Assembly: GCA_942159475.1 (NCBI GenBank)
Contig: OW804097.1
Coordinates: 57,184,986 to 57,248,985 of the forward strand
Length of the DNA stretch: 64,000 nt
Reading direction: 5' to 3'
Origin: Sthenelais limicola
Lineage: Eukaryota; Annelida; Polychaeta; Phyllodocida; Sigalionidae
The position numbers and the translations under genes were made by a program. Shown here in pieces: positions 1 through 10,700 of this stretch. Each line of letters begins with the position of its first letter. The stretch's first letter is position 1. The notes beneath the pieces are model-generated. The model saw only the letters and a list, made by a program, of their open reading frames with translations. It had not been told where the DNA came from and made no database searches.

Positions 1-63
1 GGGACATTGAAAATGTCATAAATGATACCACTAGCCAGAATATTTGTTAAATGTATAACTAAC

Positions 64-546
64 CCAAAGCAACTAAAATGCCCTCGCCGTCACCAGATAA
101 TACTGCATCATTGCATTTAGTCTTATATTCACTATATTGTTTCAGTAGCTTGGCTTGCGTGATCAATGCATCACCACAGATTTGTATCCGCCTTATAGTT
201 AGGAGAAATGCGTATTTATGAAGTCCTATACATCCTCCCTTAGCCCAGTTTCGGAAGTGTTTCTGGATTAGAGTTGACTTCCCAACTCCCGCCCTTCCAG
301 TGACTACAATTGGTATATCAAGTGTTTTGTCCATGATAACATCTTCTATCTTTATTTCAGTTGTGTCTTCTTTCTCGATATGCAATTTATATTTGTCTGG
401 TTGGATGTTTTCCTTCACTGACTTTTTCCTGCTACCATCCTTTGGGCTTATGAGACGTAAAGTGATGTATTCTCTGTCTAAATCGATCGGTTGGTCAATA
501 TCCTTGTCAACTATATGTCCCTTCCCTATGATGCCCATATTACTGC
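64..546 (-). CDS. NACHT P-loop exon of the CCP-TM-NACHT gene
   Basis: This 483-nt exon enters in phase 1 and leaves in phase 1. It opens with a charged linker of about 75 residues (MGIIGKGHIVDKDIDQ and on). Then come the hydrophobic strand IPIVVTG, the P-loop GRAGVGKSTL and the helix IQKHFRNWAKGG, followed by YAFLLTIRR, the position of the NACHT strand that follows the P-loop. The donor TTTGG/GTTAGT leaves a single G, and a downstream exon starting AT or AC would supply the Walker B Asp. The rest of NACHT and any LRR, WD or TPR region lie left of base 64. NB-ARC is less likely given the FLLxxRR-like strand and the DGEGILVAL spacing. Confidence 0.85.
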
Positions 547-3500
547 CTGTAAATAATCACAAAATCTACTAATTGTACTCCTTTCCTTTGGTTCTGTTGT
601 ACCATTCGTGTTTACTAACATATTTGAATGCAACGGTAATGTGGACATGCTTCCACGGCAGTATACACATATAAAGATGCAATTTTAGAATTGGCTAGGC
701 CCCACCTATAGATGAATGTTACTGACAAATAAATGTATAATTTTGCATACATTTTTTTAAATTGCGTAATTGATTTGTTTTACCTTCCTCAGCATCAGCT
801 GGTGGTACCCTTTTGTATAACTTCTTCCTGGAAGGGATTATTGATATAATCATTAGTAAAGAGTTTCATATATGGCTGAATTTGATGAGAATTCTCGTTA
901 CAGGTGACAAGAAACCGAGTAACTTCACGGTGCCCCCACTTGGTCTCCCTGCCTGTTTCTAGTTATATTATGCACTATTCAACATAATTATTAGAACATT
1001 ATTTTACCATGGCCTGGTTTTTATCATCACAACAACCAAAACGAAAAGTCCAAGAGCAACAATAATACTGAAGATGATAACCAATACATTTCCCACTGTT
1101 GATAGTTGACGTGGTTCAGGGCTTGCCTCCTCTGCATGCAACAAAAATAAATAAAACAATTGTATGAGACAAATAAGTAGTACAACTCTATACAGGTTAA
1201 AGGCTTGCACACACATTCAATAGTTCAGAAATAATACAAATTGGCCTGAGATTATTTGATCTCTGGTACTATTATTAAACCCGATAATTCTAACAGACGC
1301 TACACTTAAATATCATTCCAAACAAGACTTACTCGTGAATATTCTTTTGTGAATTCATAACATGAGAGCACACTACTCACTCTCATTATTGACGACACTC
1401 ACCAAAGGGTGTAGGTTCAGGGGATCTGTTGTATAATGTTAAGGAAAGGAATATCTTTGTGGGAATTCCTTCACCTGTTATGTAGGAAGGACACAAATTC
1501 CTTCCTACGTGAAATTCCCTGCTGGTAATAATAGTCTACATACACAATGGTGTGTAGGAATCTGTATTCCTACACACAAAAGAAGGGGGAAGTACACTTA
1601 CGACAGACGACATTTAGACCTTGCCACGTCCCATTCCCGCCACATTTAGGAGGATTACCAGAATAGCTATATCCCTGCTCGCAAAACACAGGCAGCGAGA
1701 TGTTGTATCTGCACTTCTCACATTTATCAACGCGGCCATGTGGTATGATTGTGTTAGGAGTTGGGCAGAAGATGACTAGAAAGTCAAAATTGTATAATGA
1801 CTACAAGAACACCTTTTCCGGTCGTGGAAGCAAAACATACTGCCAAGTTATTGGTTTCCATAAAACGTATCATCATCAAAATTGCTGCCCTATTTATTTA
1901 TTTATTTATTTATTCGTTAATGGCCATCTGTTAGAGTGGTCTGTTACGCTAATTATAATTACGCTATAGAATAATGTACTGATAATGTTGACGTCGCAAA
2001 CTCTATATATATATATTTGATTCAAGTGATTATATATCGAAATGCTATATGTAAGCATTACATAGTTTATGATAGACACTGTTTCCACCAACCCATGCAA
2101 ATTCCAGGAGATCCCGACCATTCACCAGACACAAGACAGACTCTGTACGTTTCTGAAGAATACTTGTACCCTGTCTGACATGATACTGTCACTGACTCAT
2201 CAAAAGCGAATATTTCTTTGTCTGGATCATTTGTAACGTTTCCTAGATCACTTCGGTTGCATCGAATAGAGGGAATATCTAAAATGCAAGTCATATGTTA
2301 AATTACGATAGCTGTAGCTGATGGGATGTACAGGAATTCATCACCTGTATTCTTGCATATTTAAGGATCAGCTCAAATTTATAAGATCAACTTGTATTGA
2401 GAATAATGTTCTATAAATAATGTCCTGCTGAATAAAAACATTAAAACAAACAAACAAACAATTAGATAACAACCGATGATATATGAATTGTTTAGTTACA
2501 GATTGTTAACATCACATTATACGCCTGAAACCCTTGGGAAAGGACATTTATTTTAAACCATGCACTGACCCCGTATATAATTATTATGAACTTAGAAGAC
2601 ATAAATATATTCGAATCATATTACCCCTCCCCCACCGTGTGCATTGGTAGTAGTGGCTAGTTTGATAATCAAATTCCAATATTTAATTTTCAAATTGTCG
2701 AAATAAAAATGCATTTCTACAGCAACGCTCTTAAAGTGCCCCTCTTTCGTATGTTTCGTATTTTTCTTTTACATATAGGTTTTATTTGTCAGCCTTGCCA
2801 GAAATAGATATTCACCAAATGAATGAACCATTAGGATTTCTCTTCCCTTTTCTCTATATAAATGTGCACATTTGTAAGCAATCATGTAATAAACTGAGAA
2901 TTTGGATTCTTATTAAACATGGGGTACTTACCAATACATTTACCCAGATTGTCCGACCATGTACTGCTATCCATACAAGCTATTTCACCCCCATCATACT
3001 CATATCCTTCATCACAATCTACGCCAACATTAGCTCCTAATCCGTAAGGGCCCTGGTGACTCAACCTCCCATTTACGGGTGTTGCTGGCGCGGGACAGAT
3101 GATTTCTGCACATAAATACGTCATGCATATTAAAGCTACACTCTCAGTCAACGTTGGTTAAAAAACTAAATATTTTCTACTTTTTGTTCCATTCTTTTCC
3201 AAGCCATCTAGTAGTCATTTGATCAACATTTCTGCACATAAATACAGCATACATATTAAAATAATGGGACATTTTAAGCAGTGAACTAAATAAAACCATC
3301 TTAAACATTGATCAGGCAGTTCAATCATTGAGACTTACACCTACTACTTTGAAATATTAAAATGATAATAGAACATGTATACCTTGGACATTTGTTTGTT
3401 TAATTCCTTTCCTAGTTTCGCGCATCTCTCCTATAAACAATACATAGATGGGAAATACATGCAGGGCACAACGAAAATCACTCTTCGGAGTGAGAGTGAC

Positions 3501-5857
3501 CAGGCATTCCCAGAATAAAAAGAATAAATGTATAAGTGTCAGTCCTTACCTTTGCATTCTCCCTGCCGCCCACTCCACTGTCCATTCTTCTGACATTCCC
3601 TCTTCACCGTCCCAGTATATTTGTACTTATGGGTGCAATTATAATGTAGTATACTGCCGACAACAAGGCTGCCTTGAGGTCTCAGTTGGAATCCTCCATT
3701 ATCATCATATCCAGGGTAAGGGCATGTAATTGCTATAAGAAATAGGTACCGTACTCCAGTTCTGTTCAATCTCATGCATCGTTAATATATTTGTTGTACA
3801 TGAAAGTATTTAGATGGAATGCAACAAGTGGTTGTTCTGAAATAGTGTATCAGACATACAAGGAGTGAAAATGTGCGTATATATATCATTATGACTGGTG
3901 TAGCCACAAGCGATGATGCATACACTTTCATTCCAAGTGTGTCTGATACGCTATTTCAGAACAGCTTTGAGTTTTTATTCCATGTTTATATCACAACTAC
4001 CATGTTTACAAAGAATCTTCTTCTGGCCATTTTGATTTGTTTATAATAGCATTATAGAAATAAAACTATTGATCGAAAGAGGGCCTACTAAACTCCATTG
4101 ATTGCATGGAGTGCATGTTAAATGGTTTTAAATTTGTCGTGGCCTTAGGCCTTGGTCATAGAAAACAAGCCTTCATACACCTTGTCATCCAACCTATTAA
4201 AAAGGATGCGGGTGTTTAATGAAACAAGTTTGTCCACTTAGATTCTTACAGAAATTGCCCTGAAATATTCCTTGCTACATAAGAAATACAAAAATTGTTA
4301 ACAAAATATCTCTCTTAAATATAAAATACTTAGTTTTTTTTCTATAAAGGCCAATACATATATTTGAATACCGAGGAATTAAATACATACCTTTACATTC
4401 GGGCACTGGTGTAGAAAGCCCTAAACTTAGTGAACAAAGGGAATGAGTTATTTCTGGGAGGTAATTGTCCTTACATCTCAGTTCCACTCTCTCCCCGCGT
4501 TTTATGATCGCAGTTGGGGATAGTTCTGCATTATAGCTCGATGGAACTGTCCTACATCCTGAATAAATACATCAAAATAAGTTGTAAAACTGTAATGCTG
4601 ACAAGCAAGCAAGTTCTCTAAATGTCTGTTGGATGTCTGACCTCTGAGTGAGTGAGATTGGTTGCTTTACGCCCTTATCAACACATTGAAGGTTATATCA
4701 AGGGCGCGAGAGCTGAGAGGGAGGCAGTTTATGATCTTACCCTGGAAATAGAGGTAGAAAGAAGAAGGGAGAGAGAGAGAGAGAAAGAGAGAGAAAGGCA
4801 CTGTATGGTCTTACCCAGGACCAAGACTGACCTCTGACTTTGTATTTATCTTAATATACATCACCATTATCACCTTGGTCACCTCACTAGCCAAGAATTA
4901 ACTAGTATTCTAATATCAATTATACATTTCTGCCCCTGAAATAAGGTATTATATAAAATAATAGTGTATTGGTATAGGCGACAGGCGGGCCCCAAGGGGG
5001 ACTCGCACCCCTGACCTCCTCTTTATTTTCCTTTTATCATCATTTCTAAATTTGTGCTATTCCTTAAAGTACTATTTCAATAGGGACGATACAACTGGTA
5101 TTTCACATTTTTGATAGGAGGTAGATGAGTATAGTTATGATGATAGACGATCATATATACAGTCTAAGGTTGAAGCAAAATTATATCTATGATTTCTGTT
5201 GCTTTTAAAACTGTTGGCCTTCGTAGGTCAATGTTGTGCCGGGCCGAGATTAATCTAGGATCCTTCAAGAATGTGTATCTCCTGAAGGTGTTGTCTTGTA
5301 TTATCAACACACAGAATATAACTAGCAACATAGATCTATATTGGACTATATACTATAGTATCTACTGTGTTATGGTGTGGTTACTCACCTGGTTTCCTCC
5401 TTTACTTGCCTGATAAATAGTTATATTTGATCTTAAAATCTTTACAGTAAATTCGTTGGATCACTTTGGATAAGGCTCCTATAGAAACACGGTTTTCAGT
5501 CTCTTCCCTCACAGGGTATTGTGTTATGCCTCGTCTCAATCATATTGAAATAATGAATATGAACTTATATATATATGAACTCCATGAAGGTGCATTCACC
5601 TACAACTATTTTGTATTACACCTTTTAATCCAGAGATCGATTCGGATCCATGATAATATTACCAACGTCCAAATACGGCAAGGACACACCTGTGCTATAG
5701 TTTGATATACCTTCTAAAGTTTGAAAAAGGTTATTTTCTACTCACTTGCCAGGTCGCTTGCCACTTGTTCTATTAGAAAATAGACGATTAGTGTAGTAAT
5801 TAAACGCCTCCTTGTCGCAAATATGTGCGTATCTTTGAAAGCAAATCGTTTCTCCAT
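64..5857 (-). CDS. CCP(sushi)x5-transmembrane-NACHT receptor, 3' part outside window
   Basis: Exons in transcript order: 5746-5857, 4391-4558, 3550-3732, 2932-3105, 2093-2278, 1602-1775, 1008-1131, 784-827, 64-546 (continues off the left edge). All borders are AG/GT and every phase matches. Residues 1-37 are a basic stretch followed by a hydrophobic signal sequence (LITTLIVYFLIEQVAS). Five phase-1 exons (about 38-332) each encode one CCP module with the C..C..C..C spacing; modules 2-5 keep the Trp before the last Cys, module 1 lacks it, and module 5 has an extra CEKC pair. The next exon gives a TM helix (about 347-367, VLVIIFSIIVALGLFVLVVV), then a Lys-rich juxtamembrane exon. The last exon (about 389-549) carries Walker A GRAGVGKST and ends at ILVAL with a phase-1 donor, so the Walker B Asp would be spliced across the intron. 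Known: CCP modules bind ligands outside cells, while NACHT is a cytosolic nucleotide-driven oligomerisation switch. Inference: a membrane-anchored NLR-like sensor. C-terminal repeats are not visible. Confidence 0.85.
3125..3233. repeat. Dispersed repeat, copy 1
   Basis: About 110 bp beginning AAAGCTACACTCTCAGTCAA recurs at 16617-16725 at roughly 75-80% identity by eye, in the same orientation. There is no coding capacity. The left copy lies just upstream of the CCP3 exon. Confidence 0.5.
3834..3962. mobile_element. 129-bp hairpin MITE in an intron of the CCP-NACHT gene
   Basis: The two ends are inverted copies: GTTCTGAAATAGTGTATCAG on the left matches the complement of the right end, with two or three mismatches over about 28 bp. 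The loop holds no ORF. It lies in the intron between the CCP1 and CCP2 exons. The size and structure fit a non-autonomous DNA transposon. I could not fix the target-site duplication. Confidence 0.6.
4640..4800 (+). repeat. SINE-like fragment followed by a GA microsatellite
   Basis: The segment GGTTGCTTTACGCCCTTATC...ATATCAAGGGCG at 4659-4706 resembles one near 41877-41925 (GGTTGCATTACGCCC...CATATCAAGGGCG). This type of conserved block is found in invertebrate SINEs. It is followed at 4766-4799 by a GA/GAAA simple repeat. On the minus strand at 4990-5022 there is a tRNA T-arm-like stretch, GGGGTGCGAGTCCCC, which may belong to a second SINE piece. Confidence 0.4.
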
Positions 5858-7784
5858 CAGGAATACGTTCTCCTGTACCACTCGTTATTGCTGTTCAAAG
5901 GGTCCATATATCCGTTTGCAAGTGGCATTTCTCATGGCTAATTGACGAAAACCACTCATGGAAGTTTGGTACTAAAACCATGGAAGCTTTACCTGAACAA
6001 ATAAATGTATTCAAATGAAACCTTTGGATAGTGTTGAGCACGATAACCGTAAAGATATGACATACTTTAGTATCGCTAACCAAATGACTAGCTCTATAAT
6101 AGACGCTATCTTCTTCGTTATCTATAAGTTTTGTTTTTATTATATTGAATTGTGTCCGGTTTATAGAATAGATAACAATTATGAACAAACATTGCAATAG
6201 TGACTGCCACTATGTACCACAGTGCATGTAAGTGATAGTGCATGTTGGGATAGATACAGCTCATCTCTGACATGTATACAAATACGTCCCTATTCCATCA
6301 CTACCTGTTCCATTCTCAATCGAGCTTTTAGTATACGGGTGAAGTAGTCATGATTATGTGATGTGACATAGGGAAATGAGTCTAAAGTCAAAAGAATGAA
6401 ACATTTGAAATCATATCTCGAGATAAACCCTTTGTAGGAATATTATCAGTTTTGGGGTGCTTAGTGCATTTAGTTTTCTGAACAAATGTACCAAATTTCA
6501 AGATTATGCAGGGAATGGGTCCCAGCGTTTTTCAGGTCATTCTATGAAGCATATATAGAGAACTACCTTTCTAGTGATTTTCCATCTTGAAATAATATGG
6601 CTAACTTTTTTTCAAGCATAGAAGATAGAAGTACTTATTAGGTTTTCTAAGGGTTTTAACATCGTTGGAATTACCTTGGTCTCATCTTTTCAAACATGAT
6701 GGTACATCTCAAAATCGATTTTTGCGACTTAAGAGTCATTTTTCATCATATATATATGCAATTTGGTCCTTTAATCAAATTAACCATCATAACAAATCTT
6801 CAAAAGTAAATTGAATTATTGGGGACACAAAATTGAGTTTTGAATAACATACAAATTGAGACTATGTTTCAATATGGGAAATGTTGTTATGATCCTCTAA
6901 TTCATACATGCCAGTTGCTATTTCATTATAACGGTATTTAGAAATGGTGATTGTTTCTATTTTGACGACATGGGGCCTGTTGCATAAGAAATCCCTACTT
7001 AAAATTTCCTTGCTAAGCTATTTGTCCTTGCTTAGATTTACTATATGTCACAAAGATGTATAAAAATATAGTATACCACAAAAAAAAGTAATGGGTTTGG
7101 AGTCGGTTCATTTTCATATGACCCTAGGATATTTTGGTCCAAGGAGGTGTGGCGTTTTCACGATAATGATGTGCCCGTATCGGTATGGTATCGGTTCTTC
7201 TACATGGATATCTTGTGTTCGTTACTCATAGTTGGAATATCCTTTTACTAATATACTTCGTGAATAGATGTCTACCCTGTTAATAACTGATAAACAATAT
7301 ATTTTATACACAGACTTTTATGAATATTGAATGATGGTAATTGCATCAAGTTTGAGTAAATTTCTTTGTATCAAGACACTCTGAGAAGGGTACCCCAACG
7401 TACAAAACCTATCCTGAATATCATGTATTTAATAACAAACAATATATTCTATAGATGATACAGTTTTTATCTCACAAAGTGTGCTAATTATGTTAGTGGA
7501 GGTATTTCTTCTTCATTCGGCAGACAAGTGACAACACTTATAATCATGATTAATGCAACTAGATTTTCCCCAACCCGTATAGCATACGTTCAATATCGCA
7601 GAACACAAACAGCGAAACCAGCGAATGTATACGTAATTAATTCAACTTCAAATAAGGGCTGTCTCTCTAAATACACTTCCCCATTAAAATACTGCGCATC
7701 TGGATTATAAGTATAAGGAACGACTGATACTTTAGAACCCATTCCCCGAGACCATGTTGGACTGAAGGCTTCATTAGAAGAAAA
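5858..7784. promoter_or_regulatory. Intergenic region between two divergent receptor genes
   Basis: The start codons of the minus-strand CCP-NACHT gene (5857) and the plus-strand receptor kinase (7785) are 1.93 kb apart and point away from each other. The interval should therefore hold both promoters and both 5' UTRs. I see no TATA box I would defend. About 6640-6800 carries a dispersed repeat that is also found near 12260 and 35040. The rest is AT-rich with no supportable ORF. Confidence 0.5.
6640..6800. repeat. Dispersed repeat family (also 12250-12380 and 35030-35260)
   Basis: Three places share the block TCTTTTCAAAYATGATGGTA followed by CTCAAAATCSATYTTT and CGACTTAWGASTCATTTTTC. The copies at 6640 and 12250 run in the plus direction. 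At 35030 the first half is inverted (ATACCATCATATTTGAAAAG) while the second half is direct, so that copy is rearranged or hairpin-like. There is no ORF. It is probably a non-autonomous transposon. Confidence 0.5.
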
Positions 7785-10700
7785 ATGGGCGACATTACTT
7801 TACTGAAATATGTTATTCTATTGTTTTGTTTCGTGGACACAAAAGCAGAACCTTCTATAAGATACGCATCATATAATCTGGAATACACTGTAAAGACAAA
7901 TGGCAATGAATGGGGAGGAGACACAGGTGAAGTGACCTTGGTCGGAGAACATCATCGACCAAGACCAGATTTGAAATTGATTCACGATCAGTTAGATTTT
8001 CGAGCGGAGTGTCGTAATGGAAACGTAGATCATCCATGGCAACAGGTTTATGGACAGTGTCATCATCTTGATAAGAAGGAATGTGAAAGGGAAATAGCTG
8101 TGAATGGTCGCTATAGAGGAACTGTGACCATGTCCATGCTTGTTAGATTTGAGTGTGATGGAAATACACAATGGATGAGATTGGTCAAGTCCAATGAACT
8201 AGTCTTAGATGTTGCCTGTGGTGTGGGTATTGCTCATCAAGTCAGACTTTGGTATAAATACACACGTTATGAAGGCAGTTATGAGAAATGGACAAGACGT
8301 TTTGAACATTTCTTCTTACAGGTAGATATATGTAAATCTTGATAATTCGTCCTTTTTGGTATAAGTTTGTCGAGTTAAAGATTGTCGATAACATTAGGTC
8401 AAAAATCAAATATTTCTTTTCATTTCTAAGTTTCTGAAACAGGCTTTGGGTGGCATATTTTTTTTATATTGTACAGTACCAATTCCGTAAAAATAATAGT
8501 ATCGCTTATCTTTAATACAAATAATCTAGTAGTCTAATGCAGTCTGAAGTGGAGATAAAATAATAGAGACTAGGTCATTACTGTCCGAATTATTATACAC
8601 CTGAAATCATCATCAGTTCTAATCAGTATTCTTATATTTAGGGGTAATTTGCCGTGAAATGAGTGTATAATTATCTCAACGGCATAATTATGAGTTGATA
8701 TGTTTATATGAAACACTGTTTAAAGAGCCTTTGAATATCAAAGACAATAAGTAATTCATGAAAATGCATTAAGAAAGACGCTCCCTTGCTACAATGGCAC
8801 TTTCCATTTAGATTAACATAAAAAAGGATAATTGCTACGATATTTCTTAGAATACGGCGTATTTTAGTTTGTTGTTTCGAGGACTTTGCAACAGGCATAG
8901 CATGGTTCTTTATGCTTGTGTCTTAGTCAAAATTCTCTCGTTTGTGCTTGATAATTATTCTTATGAGCTGACCTATATAATGTCACAGTTCGGACACATG
9001 TTATCGGTAACCTTCTAAAATACAGACAACCGACTTTGGTAGCGTTTACCTGGAGATAAATGGCAAGATTCAAAATGTGAGCACAACAGACACGGCGAGC
9101 CAGCGAGGAAGAAAAACAACCATCTACCTGGATAAGATAACAATTGGTAGCCTAAAAGGTAGGGTTGATTGATGATGTATTCTTTTGTGGAAACTTGTAT
9201 ATGGGTTAAATAAACGATCCCCTGACTTTCTGAGTCTAATTATGTACTCATCGTGTGAACCAATCTGCCCGGATTGCCGGAATGTTCTGTGTTCTGTGTT
9301 ATCGATGAAGCAGACAACAGATTTATTTTTCAGGAGAGGAGCCCACCTCCTGATGCCAGCTAAAACTGGGTATAATTCTTGAATATTAATATTCGAAGCC
9401 AATTCATCCTCCATAGGCGTGGGATAAATATGGTCAGTGAAGTCACACGAAGAGGGAATAATATGATTTTTCCAAGCTCCAGCGAGCCAGTCTGAGCCCA
9501 TGAAAGCTCCAAATCCCCTTGATGAAGAGTCAGACACGATTGGAAGATGATATTCTATTTTTTTCAACATACCCACACCATTGAAAATTTTTGTAAACGC
9601 CTCCCACCATCCTAGGTCCATCCTAGCTTCATTGCTGATGGGTATTCTGGTTAATTTCTTCATCAGCATGACTTTGTACAGGTTAAAGAATCGTCGACAA
9701 AAGGTACGACCACCTTTAAAAACAGCAGCACAATGAGAAATGTATCCACAAAATTTCTCAAGCTGTTTTTTGGATATATATTTTGCTCTTTTTGTCTCTC
9801 CCACCAGTGTAGATAGCTTCTTTACCTTGTCGATAGGTAGGGACAATGTCATATCAGATGTATTTAATTTGAAACCCAGGTACACACATGTAGTTGAGGG
9901 AGCAGTGACTTTCTTCCATGCTACATGGAATCCCAAAAATCGTAAAACATGCAATAATACATCACGTTGAGCAGTACAACTATCATAAGAATTACTGGAT
10001 ACAAAAAAGTCATCCAGAAAATTTACCACAGGAACATGGAATAGTTGAGCAATACATGTCACAAAAAAGTTGGAAATGTGATTAAATATACAGGGACCTG
10101 TACGGAGGCCAAAAAACAGCCTGTTGTCTACAAATAAGACTTCTTTACCGTCGATATTCCAAAGGAATCCACAATATTTACGATGTTCAGGGTTGATGGG
10201 AACCGCCCTATAAGCCGACTTAATATCGACTACTGCCATATATGAGCCACAGTCCACCAGCGATATAGCATCGTCAATACTTTTGTAGGAAAATTCATGT
10301 ATGAGAGAATTACAATTTTCATTTACAGAAATACCCAATGGTCGACTACAATCTGTTATGGGGCGTATCCCTCCATCTGGCTTAGGGACAGCCCCTAATG
10401 AATGAATACAAATGGGAATATCATCTGCTATTGAAATAAACCCTTCAGACAATTCTTTCGAGACAATGTCATCCATTTTACATTTAATTTCAGGCTCGAG
10501 AATAGAGTTATAATTAGGGCAGTCATATGGTTCGACTGTACTGTCAACCACATCAAACCCATCCAATACACCGTAGAATACACCAATATAATTATCAATA
10601 TCGTTGTCATTTAGGCTGAATAATAAATATGCAAACCTACATGGTTTCAGCTGGGTATCCATACCTCCCAGTTGATGAATACAATGACAAACACCACGAA

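Noticed and set aside
1480..1585. Inverted GTAGGAAGG/CCTTCCTAC and TGTGTAGGAAT/ATTCCTACACACA segments
   Set aside because: Short, imperfect hairpins without defined ends or second copies in the window; not enough to call an element.
5895..6197. 100-residue minus-strand ORF upstream of the CCP-NACHT start
   Set aside because: AT-rich, no motif, and its overlap with other short frames on the opposite strand suggests chance.
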